NCBI RefSeq assembly: GCF_003367505.1
Contig: NZ_PXXX01000019.1
Span: forward strand, 107,389-171,388
Length of the DNA stretch: 64,000 nt
From: Lysinibacillus capsici
GTDB lineage: Bacteria; Bacillota; Bacilli; Bacillales_A; Planococcaceae
Direction: 5' to 3'
In this document: one piece after another, positions 14,380 to 22,927 of the stretch
Position numbering within the stretch: the first letter of the stretch is position 1
Layout of the letters: the number at the start of each line of letters is the position of its first letter
Made by a program: the position numbers and the translations under genes
Notes under the pieces: model-generated
What the model saw: only the letters and a program-made list of their open reading frames with translations
Told to the model about the DNA's origin: nothing
The model's database searches: none

Positions 14380-15318
14380 ATGAAAAAATGGATGATTAGT
14401 ATAGGTGTCATTTGCTTAATTGGGGCATTATATATGCTTCCTATAGTAGGGTTTAGTGAAAGACAAGAGGCTATCATACCTCAAACTAGTGATAAGAATG
14501 CTTGTGAAATATTTATAGAAGTGGAGGGGCAAGAAGAAAAAATCCCTTTGGAAACGTATATTACAGGGGTAGTTGCTGCAGAAATGCCCGTTTCTTTTAA
14601 AAAAGAGGCACTGAAGGCACAAGCTATTGCAGCACGCACATATGCGTTGAAAACGACAAATTACGGAAAAATTGCGATCGCCCCAACTGTGGCAAAACAA
14701 GTCTTCTATGATGAAGAACAAAGAAAGGCGAATTGGGCTAGCAATTTCCTGGGAAATGAAAAGAAAATTGTCGAAGCTATCAATGAAACACAAGGACAAG
14801 TTATTCTTTATAATAATGAATTGATTACAGCCATGTTTCATTCAACAAGCAATGGTAAAACAGAAAGTGCTTATGGATATGGTGGAAATGATATTCCATA
14901 TTTGCAAAGTGTTGCAAGTATATCTGATCAAACATCTCCTAAGTTTGAGGCTGAGCAAGAATGGACTTTAGCTCAATGGAATAAGCTCTGGCCTATACAA
15001 TGGCAACCTAGTGATTTTAATCGTATCCAGTTATTTTATAATGATTCTGGACGAGTAGAACGTTTACAGCTAGGGAATAACGTCTGGACAGGGAGAGAGG
15101 TAAGAACGCTCCTTGGTATACCATCAACTGATTTCACAATCATCTTTAATGCCAATAAAAGAAAAGTTCAAGTGAAAACTCAAGGTTATGGGCATGGAGT
15201 GGGCATGAGTCAATATGGAGCTGAGGCAATGGCAAATGAAAGGAAAACAGCTGCCGAAATTTTACACTATTATTATCAAGATATTGAAATAAAAAAAATA
15301 GATGCATGTTTAAAATAA
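14380..15318 (+). CDS. spoIID: Stage II sporulation protein D
   Basis: A 312-residue lytic transglycosylase that, with SpoIIM and SpoIIP, degrades septal peptidoglycan during engulfment. An N-terminal signal anchor (about 5-25) is followed by the SpoIID domain: GVVAAEMPVSFKKEALKAQA with catalytic glutamate E68, ARTYAL, FHSTSNGKTESA and GYGHGVGMSQYGA. No clear ribosome binding site precedes the ATG at 14380, which is odd; MKKWMISIG is still the best start because it begins the signal anchor. Expression is expected from a mother-cell SigE promoter, but I could not assign boxes. Confidence 0.96.
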   Translation: MKKWMISIGVICLIGALYMLPIVGFSERQEAIIPQTSDKNACEIFIEVEGQEEKIPLETYITGVVAAEMPVSFKKEALKAQAIAARTYALKTTNYGKIAIAPTVAKQVFYDEEQRKANWASNFLGNEKKIVEAINETQGQVILYNNELITAMFHSTSNGKTESAYGYGGNDIPYLQSVASISDQTSPKFEAEQEWTLAQWNKLWPIQWQPSDFNRIQLFYNDSGRVERLQLGNNVWTGREVRTLLGIPSTDFTIIFNANKRKVQVKTQGYGHGVGMSQYGAEAMANERKTAAEILHYYYQDIEIKKIDACLK

Positions 15319-15355
15319 CTTCTAGTTGTTCACACTGCAACTAGAGGTGATGAAA

Positions 15356-16033
15356 ATGAGAGAGGATAAAAATAACAAAGCTTCTCAAAACCAAGATCCA
15401 AATCAAAAGGAAAATGGCCAATTACAAAAGAAACCGTGGTTTTGGCCAGTAGTTTACACAGGTGGTGCACTTGTTCTAGCAGGATTGTTATTTGGTTACA
15501 ATAGTCTCGTATCAAAAGTAGAAGAGGCTCCTTTACCAGATTTAGCTGAAGTAGATCCAGGTCCTGTAGTGGAAACTAATGCACGAACTGAAAACATGAA
15601 GTATCCATTCAAAGAAGAGAATTTTAGTAAAGTACAAGTCTTACAAGAATTTTACGAGTTAGAGGCAAATGAAGAGTCTCGTGAAAATGCACTAATGGTA
15701 TTTAATCAAACATTTACTACATCTTCAGGAATCTCTATTGCTATGAATGGTGAAGAGTTTGAAGTACTAGCTGCTATGAGTGGTAAAGTACTAGAGGTAA
15801 AACTAGACGCATTTACAGGCAATAAGATCGTGATCGAGCATCCAAATGGTATGCAGACACATTATAGCTCTGTGAAGGATATCGCTGTTAAAGAAGGCGA
15901 TGAGGTTACACAAGGTCAAGCATTAGGAAAAGCGACTGACAACGAGTGGAATCAAGCGGCTGGCGTCCACATGCATTTCGAAATTCTTGAAAACGGAAAA
16001 TATATCAATCCGAAAAAATTACTAGCTTTTTAA
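15356..16033 (+). CDS. spoIIQ: Stage II sporulation protein Q (degenerate LytM/M23 domain)
   Basis: A 225-residue forespore protein that crosses the inner forespore membrane (helix about 30-50) and pairs with SpoIIIAH across the space. The ATG at 15356 is chosen for the GAGGTG 6 bases upstream. The C-terminal half is an M23 fold: FEVLAAMSGKV, GNKIVIEHPNGMQTHYSSV and HMHFEILENGKYINP. The first metal-binding motif (HxxxD) is replaced by SSGIS, so the protein should be catalytically dead, as in B. subtilis. A dyad ACTAGCTTTT/AAAAGCTAGT (16021-16047) folds over the stop codon. Confidence 0.96.
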   Translation: MREDKNNKASQNQDPNQKENGQLQKKPWFWPVVYTGGALVLAGLLFGYNSLVSKVEEAPLPDLAEVDPGPVVETNARTENMKYPFKEENFSKVQVLQEFYELEANEESRENALMVFNQTFTTSSGISIAMNGEEFEVLAAMSGKVLEVKLDAFTGNKIVIEHPNGMQTHYSSVKDIAVKEGDEVTQGQALGKATDNEWNQAAGVHMHFEILENGKYINPKKLLAF

Positions 16034-16047
16034 TGAGAAAAGCTAGT
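16021..16047 (+). other. Hairpin over the spoIIQ stop codon
   Basis: A 10-bp stem with a 7-base loop includes the TAA. No T-run follows, so it is not a classical terminator. A second small hairpin GCATTTT/AAAATGC lies at 16064-16083. Confidence 0.5.
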
Positions 16048-16189
16048 AACGCATAAAAAGTCAGCATTTTATCAAGAAAATGCAAAACGTGTTCTGAATA
16101 GCTTTGTCCTCACATAAGGTGAAGAAATGCGCAAATGTGCATCTGATTGCCAAAGCATTTTGTGAAATTGTGTGGAAAGGACGAAGAAC

Positions 16190-16450
16190 GTGCATGAGCA
16201 CATTCGGAAGCGCTGCATACGCCTCGGTGAATTACTGATTGAGACGCGTGAGACTGTGCGTGTCCTCGCGAAAATGACTGGTTATTCAAAAAGTACGGTG
16301 CACAAGGATTTAACAGAGCGATTACCAACAATTCATGAAGGATTAGCTGACCAAGTGAAAGAAATACTCGCCTACCATAAGGCCGTACGTCATATTCGCG
16401 GAGGAGAAGCAACGAAAAACAAGTGGAAAGAAAGAGCGAGTCATGAATGA
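16190..16450 (+). CDS. spoIIID: Sporulation transcription factor SpoIIID
   Basis: An 86-residue mother-cell DNA-binding protein that adjusts the SigE regulon and leads to SigK. The helix-turn-helix TVRVLAKMTGYSKSTVHKDLTERLP is nearly identical to the B. subtilis protein; HKAVRHIRGGEATKNKWK is the conserved basic C-terminal helix. GTG 16190 gives MHEHIRKR, the family start, 9 bases after AAAGGA; GTG 16172 would prepend six residues and lacks a site. The terminator overlaps the stop codon. Confidence 0.96.
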   Translation: MHEHIRKRCIRLGELLIETRETVRVLAKMTGYSKSTVHKDLTERLPTIHEGLADQVKEILAYHKAVRHIRGGEATKNKWKERASHE

Positions 16451-16463
16451 TTCGTTCTTTTTT
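16431..16463 (+). terminator. Terminator of spoIIID
   Basis: A stem AGAGCGAGTCAT / ATGATTCGTTCT (16433-16444 with 16447-16458), two G-U pairs, is followed by six T in all. The 3' arm includes the stop codon. Confidence 0.85.
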
Positions 16464-16571
16464 GTTGTGTTGGACAAGCATAAGTGATGATTTTCTAAGA
16501 ATAGTAATTCTATATTATAGCCGTTCACTGCCTAAAAAGAAAACAGTCTTATTCACTAAATTTAGGTGAAA

Positions 16572-16599
16572 TTACCAATAGAATATGATAAAATATTCT
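16572..16599 (+). promoter_or_regulatory. Candidate mbl promoter with a dyad over the -10 box
   Basis: TTACCA (16572-16577), a 16-base spacer and TATTCT (16594-16599). A perfect inverted repeat AGAATAT-6-ATATTCT (16580-16599) covers the -10 box and could be an operator. Confidence 0.45.
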
Positions 16600-16659
16600 A
16601 GATAAAGAGATAAAATGAACGTTATGTAGTTGGAACTGGCGGGAAGGAGAAATTATAAA

Positions 16660-17655
16660 ATGTTTTCGAAAGATATTGGCATTGACTTAGGGACTGCGAA
16701 CGTATTAATCCACGTTAAGGGGAAAGGGATCGTCCTCAATGAACCATCTGTTGTGGCGATCGATAAAAAGACAAATAAAGTATTAGCGGTTGGGGAAGAA
16801 GCCCGCCAAATGGTAGGGAGAACGCCAGGTAATATCACAGCTATTCGTCCACTAAGAGACGGAGTCATTGCAGATTTTGATGTGACAGAGGCGATGTTAA
16901 GACATTTCATCAATAAATTAAACGTAAAAGGATTTTTGGCGAAGCCACGCATATTAATTTGTTGTCCAACGAATATTACAAGTGTTGAACAAAAGGCAAT
17001 TCGTGAAGCTGCTGAAAAATCCGGTGGTAAAAAAGTATATTTAGAGGAAGAGCCAAAAGTTGCAGCAATAGGTGCTGGAATGGATATTTTCCAACCAAGT
17101 GGAAATATGGTAGTCGATATCGGGGGCGGAACGACAGATATCGCAGTTCTATCAATGGGTGATATCGTAACAAGTGAATCCATTAAAGTAGCAGGCGATG
17201 TGTTTGATAACGATATTTTGCAATATATTAAAAAAGAATATAAATTGCTGATTGGAGAACGTACTGCAGAGGCAATCAAAATGACAATTGGTACAGTTTT
17301 CAAAGGTAGTCGCAATGATACAATGGATATTCGTGGCCGTGATATGGTAACAGGTTTACCACGTACAATTACAATTGAGTCTGAAGAAATTGAACGTGCA
17401 CTACATGAGTCAGTAGCCATGATTGTCCAGTCAGCTAAAAATGTCTTAGAAAAAACACCACCTGAATTATCAGCCGATATCATTGATCGTGGAGTGATTA
17501 TAACTGGTGGTGGTGCATTGTTACATGGAATGGACCAGCTATTAATAGAAGAGTTGAAGGTACCTGTTTTCATTGCAGAGAGACCTATGGATTGTGTAGC
17601 CATTGGTACAGGTATCATGCTTGAAAATATTGATCGTGTGCCAGCATCCTTATAA
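16660..17655 (+). CDS. mbl: MreB-like cell-shape protein Mbl
   Basis: A 331-residue bacterial actin that forms membrane-bound filaments guiding lateral wall synthesis. The ATG at 16660 after AAGGAG gives MFSKDIGIDLGTANVLIHVKGKGIVLNEPS, which matches Mbl better than MreB. ATP-binding actin motifs are intact: DLGTAN (phosphate 1), DIGGGTTDIAV (phosphate 2) and ITGGGALL (adenosine). It lies directly after spoIIID, its normal position, and 21 bases before flhO. Confidence 0.97.
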   Translation: MFSKDIGIDLGTANVLIHVKGKGIVLNEPSVVAIDKKTNKVLAVGEEARQMVGRTPGNITAIRPLRDGVIADFDVTEAMLRHFINKLNVKGFLAKPRILICCPTNITSVEQKAIREAAEKSGGKKVYLEEEPKVAAIGAGMDIFQPSGNMVVDIGGGTTDIAVLSMGDIVTSESIKVAGDVFDNDILQYIKKEYKLLIGERTAEAIKMTIGTVFKGSRNDTMDIRGRDMVTGLPRTITIESEEIERALHESVAMIVQSAKNVLEKTPPELSADIIDRGVIITGGGALLHGMDQLLIEELKVPVFIAERPMDCVAIGTGIMLENIDRVPASL

Positions 17656-17676
17656 AAATAAAATGAGGTGATTTCT

Positions 17677-18510
17677 TTGTTTAAAGGATTTTATACAGTT
17701 GCAACAGGTATGATCACGCAACAAAGAAGAACAGAATTACTTACCAATAATTTATCAAATGCGAATACACCAGGATTTAAGGCAGATCAATCTACGATTC
17801 GCTCATTTCCAGATATGCTAATGTCTAGCATTGGAAAAACAAATGCTCCTGCTCACCAACAAGCTGGCGCTGAATATATGAGTCAAGTAGGAGCTTTAAA
17901 TACAGGGACATATTTACAAGAAACATTGCCAAATTACATACAAGGCCAAATCTATAATACTGATTTTACAACAGATATGGCATTGATTAATGGAAACTTA
18001 CCACAAAATGAAGATGGGGTTATGGGTTCAATTTTCTTCCGACTAGAACATCCTGCTGGTGGTGAGGCTTACACACGTAATGGTAATTTCACTTTAGATG
18101 GGCAAGGCTATTTAGTTAACGGTCAAGGATTATATGTACTAAATGATGCTGGGCAACGTATCCAGCTACCAAATGATGATTTCCGATTAGATGAAAGTGG
18201 CGCTATCTTTGTAAATAATCAACAAGTAGCTCGTGTTGGTGTATCATTTGCTGCTAACCCGAACATGCTACAAAAACAAGATAATGGCCTTATTCGTACA
18301 GGAAATGGTGAGAACTTGCCAACAGCTTATGGAGCGAATGGTGTTTCCTTTACACTACGTCAAAACTTTTTAGAAGGGTCAAACGTAGATTCTGGTCGCA
18401 CAATGACAGATTTAATGACTGCCTACCGTGCATTTGAAGCAAATCAAAAAGTATTACAAGCTTATGATCGTAGCATGGAAAAGGCTGTAAATGAAATCGG
18501 AAAAATTTAA
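17677..18510 (+). CDS. flhO: Flagellar hook-basal body rod protein FlhO
   Basis: A 277-residue FlgF/FlgG-family distal or proximal rod protein. The N-terminal rod motif GFYTVATGMITQQRRTELLTNNLSNANTPGFKADQ and the C-terminal LMTAYRAFEANQKVLQAYD are typical. TTG 17677 is chosen because GAGGTGATT precedes it and MFKGFYT matches FlhO; a GTG three codons upstream sits in the ribosome binding site. It is paired with flhP 24 bases downstream. Confidence 0.95.
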   Translation: MFKGFYTVATGMITQQRRTELLTNNLSNANTPGFKADQSTIRSFPDMLMSSIGKTNAPAHQQAGAEYMSQVGALNTGTYLQETLPNYIQGQIYNTDFTTDMALINGNLPQNEDGVMGSIFFRLEHPAGGEAYTRNGNFTLDGQGYLVNGQGLYVLNDAGQRIQLPNDDFRLDESGAIFVNNQQVARVGVSFAANPNMLQKQDNGLIRTGNGENLPTAYGANGVSFTLRQNFLEGSNVDSGRTMTDLMTAYRAFEANQKVLQAYDRSMEKAVNEIGKI

Positions 18511-18534
18511 TGGGCGAACAGGAGGCTTTTATCA

Positions 18535-19374
18535 ATGCTACGTACAATGATTACAGCTACAAACACAATGGGGCAATTACAAAACAAACTGGATACCATT
18601 AGTAATAACATTGCTAACAGTAATACAACGGGCTATAAAACAAAGGAAGCATCCTTTAATGAATTACTTTATCAGCAATTTAATAATGATAAGCAGGATC
18701 GCGCAGAACGACAAACACCTGTTGGTATTCGCTATGGATCTGGCGCAATGATTGGGCAAATTAAATCCAATGAAAAGCAAGGTTCATTACAAACAACTAA
18801 TCGTGATTTAGACTTAGCTTTCACAAAAGCGAAACAATATTTCAATATTTTGATGCCAGATGGTGAAAATGGAACTGAAACAGTGTATACTCGACAAGGT
18901 GACTTTTATTTATCTCCATTGAATAATGGAACAGTTATGCTTGTAACAGCAGAGGGTTATCCAGTAGCTAATGCTGCAGGACAAGCTATTACATTACCAG
19001 ACACGGTTCAAAAGTTTGCTGTTCGAGATGGTGGCGTATTAGAAGCATCTTATCCAAATGGGGATATTATTCGTACGGATTTAGCTGTAACAGAATTCCA
19101 AAAGCCGCAATTAATGGAGCATGTTGCCGGTTCTTATATGGGATTACCTAATAATTTAGCTGAACTTGGCTATACGCAGGCAGAAGTTTTGACAGAGCTT
19201 GTGGGAGCCAACCGTCAGCAAATTGGCATGCAAAGTGGTACACTAGAAATGTCCAATGTTAACCTCTCGAAAGAAATGACAGAACTCATTCAAACACAAC
19301 GTTCTTATCAATTCAACGCAAGAGCGGTGACATTAGCAGATCAAATGCTAGGACTAATTAATGGCATTCGATAG
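18535..19374 (+). CDS. flhP: Flagellar hook-basal body rod protein FlhP
   Basis: A 279-residue second rod protein of the pair. It begins MLRTMITATNTMGQLQNKLDTISNNIANSNTTGYK and ends TELIQTQRSYQFNARAVTLADQMLGLINGIR, the flagellar rod N- and C-terminal helices. ACAGGAGG precedes the ATG. FlhO and FlhP together form the distal rod in B. subtilis and are exported by the flagellar secretion apparatus. Confidence 0.96.
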   Translation: MLRTMITATNTMGQLQNKLDTISNNIANSNTTGYKTKEASFNELLYQQFNNDKQDRAERQTPVGIRYGSGAMIGQIKSNEKQGSLQTTNRDLDLAFTKAKQYFNILMPDGENGTETVYTRQGDFYLSPLNNGTVMLVTAEGYPVANAAGQAITLPDTVQKFAVRDGGVLEASYPNGDIIRTDLAVTEFQKPQLMEHVAGSYMGLPNNLAELGYTQAEVLTELVGANRQQIGMQSGTLEMSNVNLSKEMTELIQTQRSYQFNARAVTLADQMLGLINGIR

Positions 19375-19421
19375 GAAGTTATCCAAAAACGCATAGTAAG
19401 GAATGAAGAGGAGTACAATCT

Positions 19422-19712
19422 ATGACAAACGATTCACGTCGACGTTCTGTGCCGACACAAGAAACCGATACGCAACCGCAACCAGAAAAGAAAGAACGCC
19501 GCTCGACTGGAGAGCAACGCGAGGTTCGATGGGTGCAAATCCGACTGATTCCGATTTGGTTACGCATTGTAATTGTTCTCATTTTAGTCGTTGTTGCCGC
19601 AGCATTAGGCGCAATGTTTGGCTTTAGCGTTATTGGAGAAGGCAATGCTATGGATATTTTTAAACGAGAAACATGGCAGCATATATTTGATATTATGAAT
19701 GGTAAAGAATAA
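19422..19712 (+). CDS. EpuA-like small membrane protein (often labelled DNA-directed RNA polymerase subunit beta)
   Basis: A 96-residue protein. A charged cytoplasmic N-terminus (about 1-45) leads into the characteristic VQIRLIPIWLRIVIVLILVVV membrane helix (about 46-70) and a short outer tail. This is the PF11772 EpuA pattern; database names calling it an RNA polymerase subunit are misleading. The function is unknown; position after flhP and before fabZ is all the context. AAGAGGAG precedes the ATG. Confidence 0.8.
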   Translation: MTNDSRRRSVPTQETDTQPQPEKKERRSTGEQREVRWVQIRLIPIWLRIVIVLILVVVAAALGAMFGFSVIGEGNAMDIFKRETWQHIFDIMNGKE

Positions 19713-19768
19713 CATTATTCTTTACCTTACTTTGTGTATACATACTTAATTTTTGAGGGGGAAATGAC

Positions 19769-20212
19769 ATGTTAACTGCAGAACAAATTCAAGCAATTTT
19801 ACCACACCGCTATCCTTTTTTATTCGTCGATCGCATCATTGAATTAGAAGAAGGGAAACGTGCAGTAGGATTAAAAAACGTTTCAATTAACGAAGATTTT
19901 TTTAATGGGCACTTCCCAGGTTATCCAGTTATGCCAGGTGTGTTAATTGTGGAAGCTTTAGCTCAAGTAGGTGGAGTGGCTTTATTAAATGCTGAAGAAT
20001 TTAAGGGTCGTTTAGCGTTTTTAACGGGTGTTGATAATTGTCGTTTCAAGCGTCAAGTCGTACCTGGCGACCAACTTAAATTGGAAGTAGAATTTGTAAA
20101 ACTTCGTGGCGCAATGGGTAAAGGTCATGGTGTAGCAACTGTAGATGGAGAACTTGTATGTGAAGCCGATATTCTATTTGCAATTGGGCCTGAACAGCCT
20201 AAACAAGCTTAA
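19769..20212 (+). CDS. fabZ: 3-hydroxyacyl-[acyl-carrier-protein] dehydratase
   Basis: A 147-residue hot-dog-fold enzyme of type II fatty acid synthesis, converting 3-hydroxyacyl-ACP to trans-2-enoyl-ACP. Catalytic residues are H48 ([12 protein letters not shown]) and E62 (LIVEALAQ); [13 protein letters not shown] is the family N-terminus. It has its own ribosome binding site (GAGGGGGAAAT). No terminator is obvious before the next gene. Confidence 0.97.
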   Translation: MLTAEQIQAILPHRYPFLFVDRIIELEEGKRAVGLKNVSINEDFFNGHFPGYPVMPGVLIVEALAQVGGVALLNAEEFKGRLAFLTGVDNCRFKRQVVPGDQLKLEVEFVKLRGAMGKGHGVATVDGELVCEADILFAIGPEQPKQA

Positions 20213-20359
20213 TTTGCATTTGTAGACCAAAAGATATAAAATAGATAAAGTCAAGTCAAAAATTGATTAGTAGGTTCTTAAATTGCGATGGTAAATAAGC
20301 GATTGTGAATTGAAATAGATGTAATTTTTAGGTTTTACAAACGTAGGAGGATTATTAAG

Positions 20360-20743
20360 ATGTATAAGGAATTGTCTTCAGGTATTAAAATTAGCATTAC
20401 TCGTTCGATTTCAACATCTTTTGAAACATACTTAGCAAGTATTGGTTGGGATGAAGAGCGCTTTTCCATGGAAGACTTCATTGCAAACTGGCAGACTTAT
20501 TTTCAGGAGAATGCCGCGTGGATCGAAAAAATCCCTGCTGATACATTGATGAGCGCACAGTTTCATGAAGAAATGGCACAAAAAATCGATGAGGTTATTG
20601 CCAAAATTTTAAATGAAGAACCAACAGCACAGCAAGTCGAAACAATCGAGGCATTGCAAAAAGAGCTAGGCACAAACTATAGCTACGACTGTAAAGCAGA
20701 GGCAGCATATATTGAACAGTTATTAAAAGAAAAACAAAAATAG
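20360..20743 (+). CDS. Hypothetical protein
   Basis: A 127-residue acidic, helical, apparently cytoplasmic protein that I do not recognise. No signal peptide or membrane segment. The C-terminal part (about 85-127) is a charged amphipathic helix ending TNYSYDCKAEAAYIEQLLKEKQK, with one cysteine. A strong AGGAGG 9 bases before the ATG and clean codon use support it as a real gene. It is followed directly by the large hairpin at 20767-20849. Confidence 0.7.
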   Translation: MYKELSSGIKISITRSISTSFETYLASIGWDEERFSMEDFIANWQTYFQENAAWIEKIPADTLMSAQFHEEMAQKIDEVIAKILNEEPTAQQVETIEALQKELGTNYSYDCKAEAAYIEQLLKEKQK

Positions 20744-20766
20744 TTTGTACAAAAATCGGATAGTTC

Positions 20767-20849
20767 CCTCCTTTCTCGGGCAATCTATGTAGGATCACAA
20801 ATACAGTAGATGTATTTGATGACATAGTACCCAAGAAAGGAGGTTTTTT
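20767..20849 (+). promoter_or_regulatory. Terminator-like hairpin that buries the lipoprotein ribosome binding site
   Basis: Three nested stems: CCTCCTTTCT with AGAAAGGAGG (20767-20776/20834-20843), extended by GGG/CCC (20778-20780/20830-20832); CTATGT/ACATAG (20785-20790/20822-20827); CAAATACA/TGTATTTG (20798-20805/20811-20818). Six T follow, so it can terminate the upstream transcript. Its 3' arm is AAAGGAGG, the ribosome binding site 9 bases before the lipoprotein ATG. Confidence 0.8.
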
Positions 20850-20852
20850 ACT

Positions 20853-21278
20853 ATGTGGAAAATGTCATTTTTAACCATCATTCTTGCAACTGCATTCCTT
20901 GGAGGTTGTAACTGGGGAAATAATGCAGTAGAAGATCACCCTGTTCGAGAAGTCGAGAATGACGTACGTCGAGGAGTCGACGATGTTGAGGACGCATTAG
21001 ATCCGAATAATCGTGACGATGCATACGATCGCAATAATGTAAATGGGAATGGTGTAGATCGAGGTACTGTTAACGATAATACAACATTACCTGAAGCAAC
21101 AACACCTGGTTCAAATGCCGATATCAACAGCACAAACGGCTATGATAACACACCAAATGCAAACGGTGTAAATGGTGTTGAACGTAATGACAACATGAAC
21201 GGTAACAATAATAATGATGTTGTCGACGATAAAGTAAACAACACTGAAAAATACCGTGATGGTATGAATAACCGATAA
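20853..21278 (+). CDS. Asn/Asp-rich lipoprotein
   Basis: A 141-residue secreted lipoprotein. A short signal peptide ends in the lipobox FLGGC with C19 as the lipidated cysteine. The rest is low-complexity, very acidic and Asn-rich (runs such as NGVNGVERNDNMNGNNNND), with no recognised domain. It should be anchored to the outer face of the membrane. The start is fixed by AAAGGAGG, which lies in a strong hairpin with the upstream sequence. A good terminator follows immediately. Function unknown. Confidence 0.75.
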   Translation: MWKMSFLTIILATAFLGGCNWGNNAVEDHPVREVENDVRRGVDDVEDALDPNNRDDAYDRNNVNGNGVDRGTVNDNTTLPEATTPGSNADINSTNGYDNTPNANGVNGVERNDNMNGNNNNDVVDDKVNNTEKYRDGMNNR

Positions 21279-21282
21279 CATA

Positions 21283-21318
21283 AAAAGAGTGTTTCCTCTG
21301 CGGAAAACACTCTTTTTT
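21283..21318 (+). terminator. Terminator of the lipoprotein gene
   Basis: A stem AAAGAGTGTTTTCC-type (21283-21296 with 21302-21315) with a 5-base loop runs into six T. Confidence 0.92.
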
Positions 21319-21531
21319 ATACCCATGTAAGCGGGAAATGCCAGAAGCATAATAATACTCATGAAGAGTAACTAATCACTAATCAAGCATGGCCCTAAGA
21401 AAATTCCTATACTCCTATAATGACAAAACGAACATCTCCAACAGCCTTAAAGGCCTCCCCCTCATAGCAACCACCAAATGAAACCCTCCTTTTTCAAATT
21501 GTATTGTACAAAAAAATTACTGCTTGTCCAA

Positions 21532-21560
21532 TAAAAAAAACGATGCAAAAATTCGCATCG
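21532..21560 (-). terminator. Terminator of ywpF (minus strand)
   Basis: CGATGC/GCATCG (21541-21546 with 21555-21560) followed on the minus strand by eight T. The stretch 21319-21531 before it holds no gene. Confidence 0.8.
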
Positions 21561-21986
21561 TCAGTCATTTTTTAATTTTGGTCGCTTTTTCATATCTTGT
21601 GTAAAGCGATCCAGTAAATCCTCTAAAGAAACACCCTCAGCAAGTAGCTCGGAAAGTAATTGTTCTGCATATTTTGATCGTTTAATTTTAAGCGTACCTT
21701 TTAATAGAACTGAAACATGATTACCGATTTCTTCAACAGTATGTACGATCACCTGAAAAGGAGCGGGTTCATTATCTGGGAATGAAATAACTGCACGTAC
21801 ATTGAAGACTGTAGCATTCGCTAAGAGCTCATCAAAGGTTGAGCGATATTGTTTTTCCATAAACAATTCAAGTACCCAAGATTGATGACTATTTTCCTGA
21901 TTAATAATGATGCCATCGATTAAAGGGAATGGTTGCACGCCATCTTTCGTGACAAGGTCAAAGGAAAGCATTTTAAAGGTTTTCAA
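21561..21986 (-). CDS. ywpF: YwpF-like protein
   Basis: A 141-residue protein on the minus strand. TTG at 21986 is the start: AGGAGG lies 9 bases upstream and the product MKTFKMLSFDL...FPLIDGIIINQE fits my memory of YwpF. The longer frame from 22109 would run through the promoter region. It is probably cytoplasmic: no signal peptide or membrane segment. The C-terminus is a charged helix (RSKYAEQLLSELLAEGVSLEDLLDRF). Function unknown; ywpF neighbours ssb in B. subtilis, as here. Confidence 0.78.
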   Translation of the reverse strand: MKTFKMLSFDLVTKDGVQPFPLIDGIIINQENSHQSWVLELFMEKQYRSTFDELLANATVFNVRAVISFPDNEPAPFQVIVHTVEEIGNHVSVLLKGTLKIKRSKYAEQLLSELLAEGVSLEDLLDRFTQDMKKRPKLKND

Positions 21987-22283
21987 TATGTATATTCCTC
22001 CTAAGTCTGTCATTCTTTTAGTATAACACATGAGACAGCTGTTGTTTGTGATGCGCACCTGTGACGGTTTTTCAAAAACTGCGAAATTGCAGATTTCATG
22101 GAATAGCATTTGCCATTACAGCCTAAAGCATTCAGCTAGAAAATTAATAAAAAATAGAAAAATAAAAATGCCGATTTACCCAATTTATGCACAAAAACTG
22201 AAGGAAATTAACAATATTGATTTTTGCGAATACCGGAATCATTTTGTAAGATGAGAGCAATCAAAAGCAAAGGAGGTGAATGA

Positions 22284-22682
22284 ATGAATCAAGTCGGATT
22301 GGTTGGAAGGTTTACAAAAGACCCGGTGTTACGTTACTTATCTGGAAATCGTGTGCAAACTCATTTCTCACTAGCCATTAATCGTAATTTTAAAAACAAT
22401 CAAGGGGAAGTAGATACAGATTTTGTTTTCTGTACAGCTTGGGGAAGGCTTGCAGAGAATATCGTTAAATATTGCGGTAAAGGTTCATTAATCGGTGCCA
22501 CTGGCCGTATTCAAACAAGGTCATTTGTAAATGAGGAAAGCACAAAGATTTTTATGACAGAGATAGTGGTTGAGGATGTTAGATTTTATCAACTTAAACA
22601 AAGAGATAGTGACGAAGCAGTTACTATACCGCCACAGCCACCGAATGAACAGGAACACTTAAAGGATTTTGTTTTACCTTAG
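22284..22682 (+). CDS. ssbB: Single-stranded DNA-binding protein (SsbB-like)
   Basis: A 132-residue OB-fold protein. The N-terminal 105 residues (NQVGLVGRFTKDPVLRYL, FSLAINRNFK, FCTAWGRLAENIVKYCGKGSLIGATGRIQTRSF) are a complete SSB core. The tail is short and ends HLKDFVLP, not the acidic DDDIPF-type tip of SsbA, which fits the SsbB/YwpH branch that protects incoming DNA during competence. AAAGGAGGTGA precedes the ATG. No ComK box was identified. Confidence 0.88.
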   Translation: MNQVGLVGRFTKDPVLRYLSGNRVQTHFSLAINRNFKNNQGEVDTDFVFCTAWGRLAENIVKYCGKGSLIGATGRIQTRSFVNEESTKIFMTEIVVEDVRFYQLKQRDSDEAVTIPPQPPNEQEHLKDFVLP

Positions 22683-22785
22683 CAAGTATAGCTTACATAC
22701 GGGGCAAGAGAACATTCATTGTCTGATCCGCCATTCTCCTTATATTTCTTGCACCGTAACAAACAGAAAGGAATGATGTGGAACA

Positions 22786-22821
22786 CAAATAAAAAACATT
22801 GCTGAAGACCGCACAGCAATG
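22786..22821 (-). terminator. Minus-strand terminator beyond the SNF2 gene
   Basis: CATTGCTG/CAGCAATG (22797-22804 with 22814-22821) is followed on the minus strand by TTTTTTATTTG. It may end the SWIM-SNF2 transcript. The ssb-SNF2 gap (22683-22927) holds no gene. Confidence 0.7.
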
Positions 22822-22891
22822 GAATTTTCAATACAACTAAATACAAATGATGAAGTAAGTAGGGAAAAGAAGTAGCAAGTTCCACTAAATA

Positions 22892-22918
22892 GCGCCAAGA
22901 ACTATTTGCTCTTGGCGC
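22892..22918. other. GC-rich hairpin just after the SNF2 stop
   Basis: A perfect 9-bp stem GCGCCAAGA/TCTTGGCGC with a 9-base loop, without a T-run on either strand. It could protect the 3' end or assist the terminator at 22786-22821. Confidence 0.6.
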
Positions 22919-22927
22919 ATCTCATTA

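Noticed and set aside
16653-17618. Long minus-strand open frame (321 codons) opposite mbl
   Set aside because: It mirrors the mbl reading frame, has no ribosome binding site and no family features; biased codon use of mbl keeps the opposite strand free of stops.
19422-19712. RNA polymerase beta subunit fragment
   Set aside because: Database names for this family suggest it, but the protein is a small membrane protein without any RpoB motif.
22030-22254. Open frame of 74 codons between ywpF and ssb
   Set aside because: No ribosome binding site; the composition is that of a divergent promoter region.
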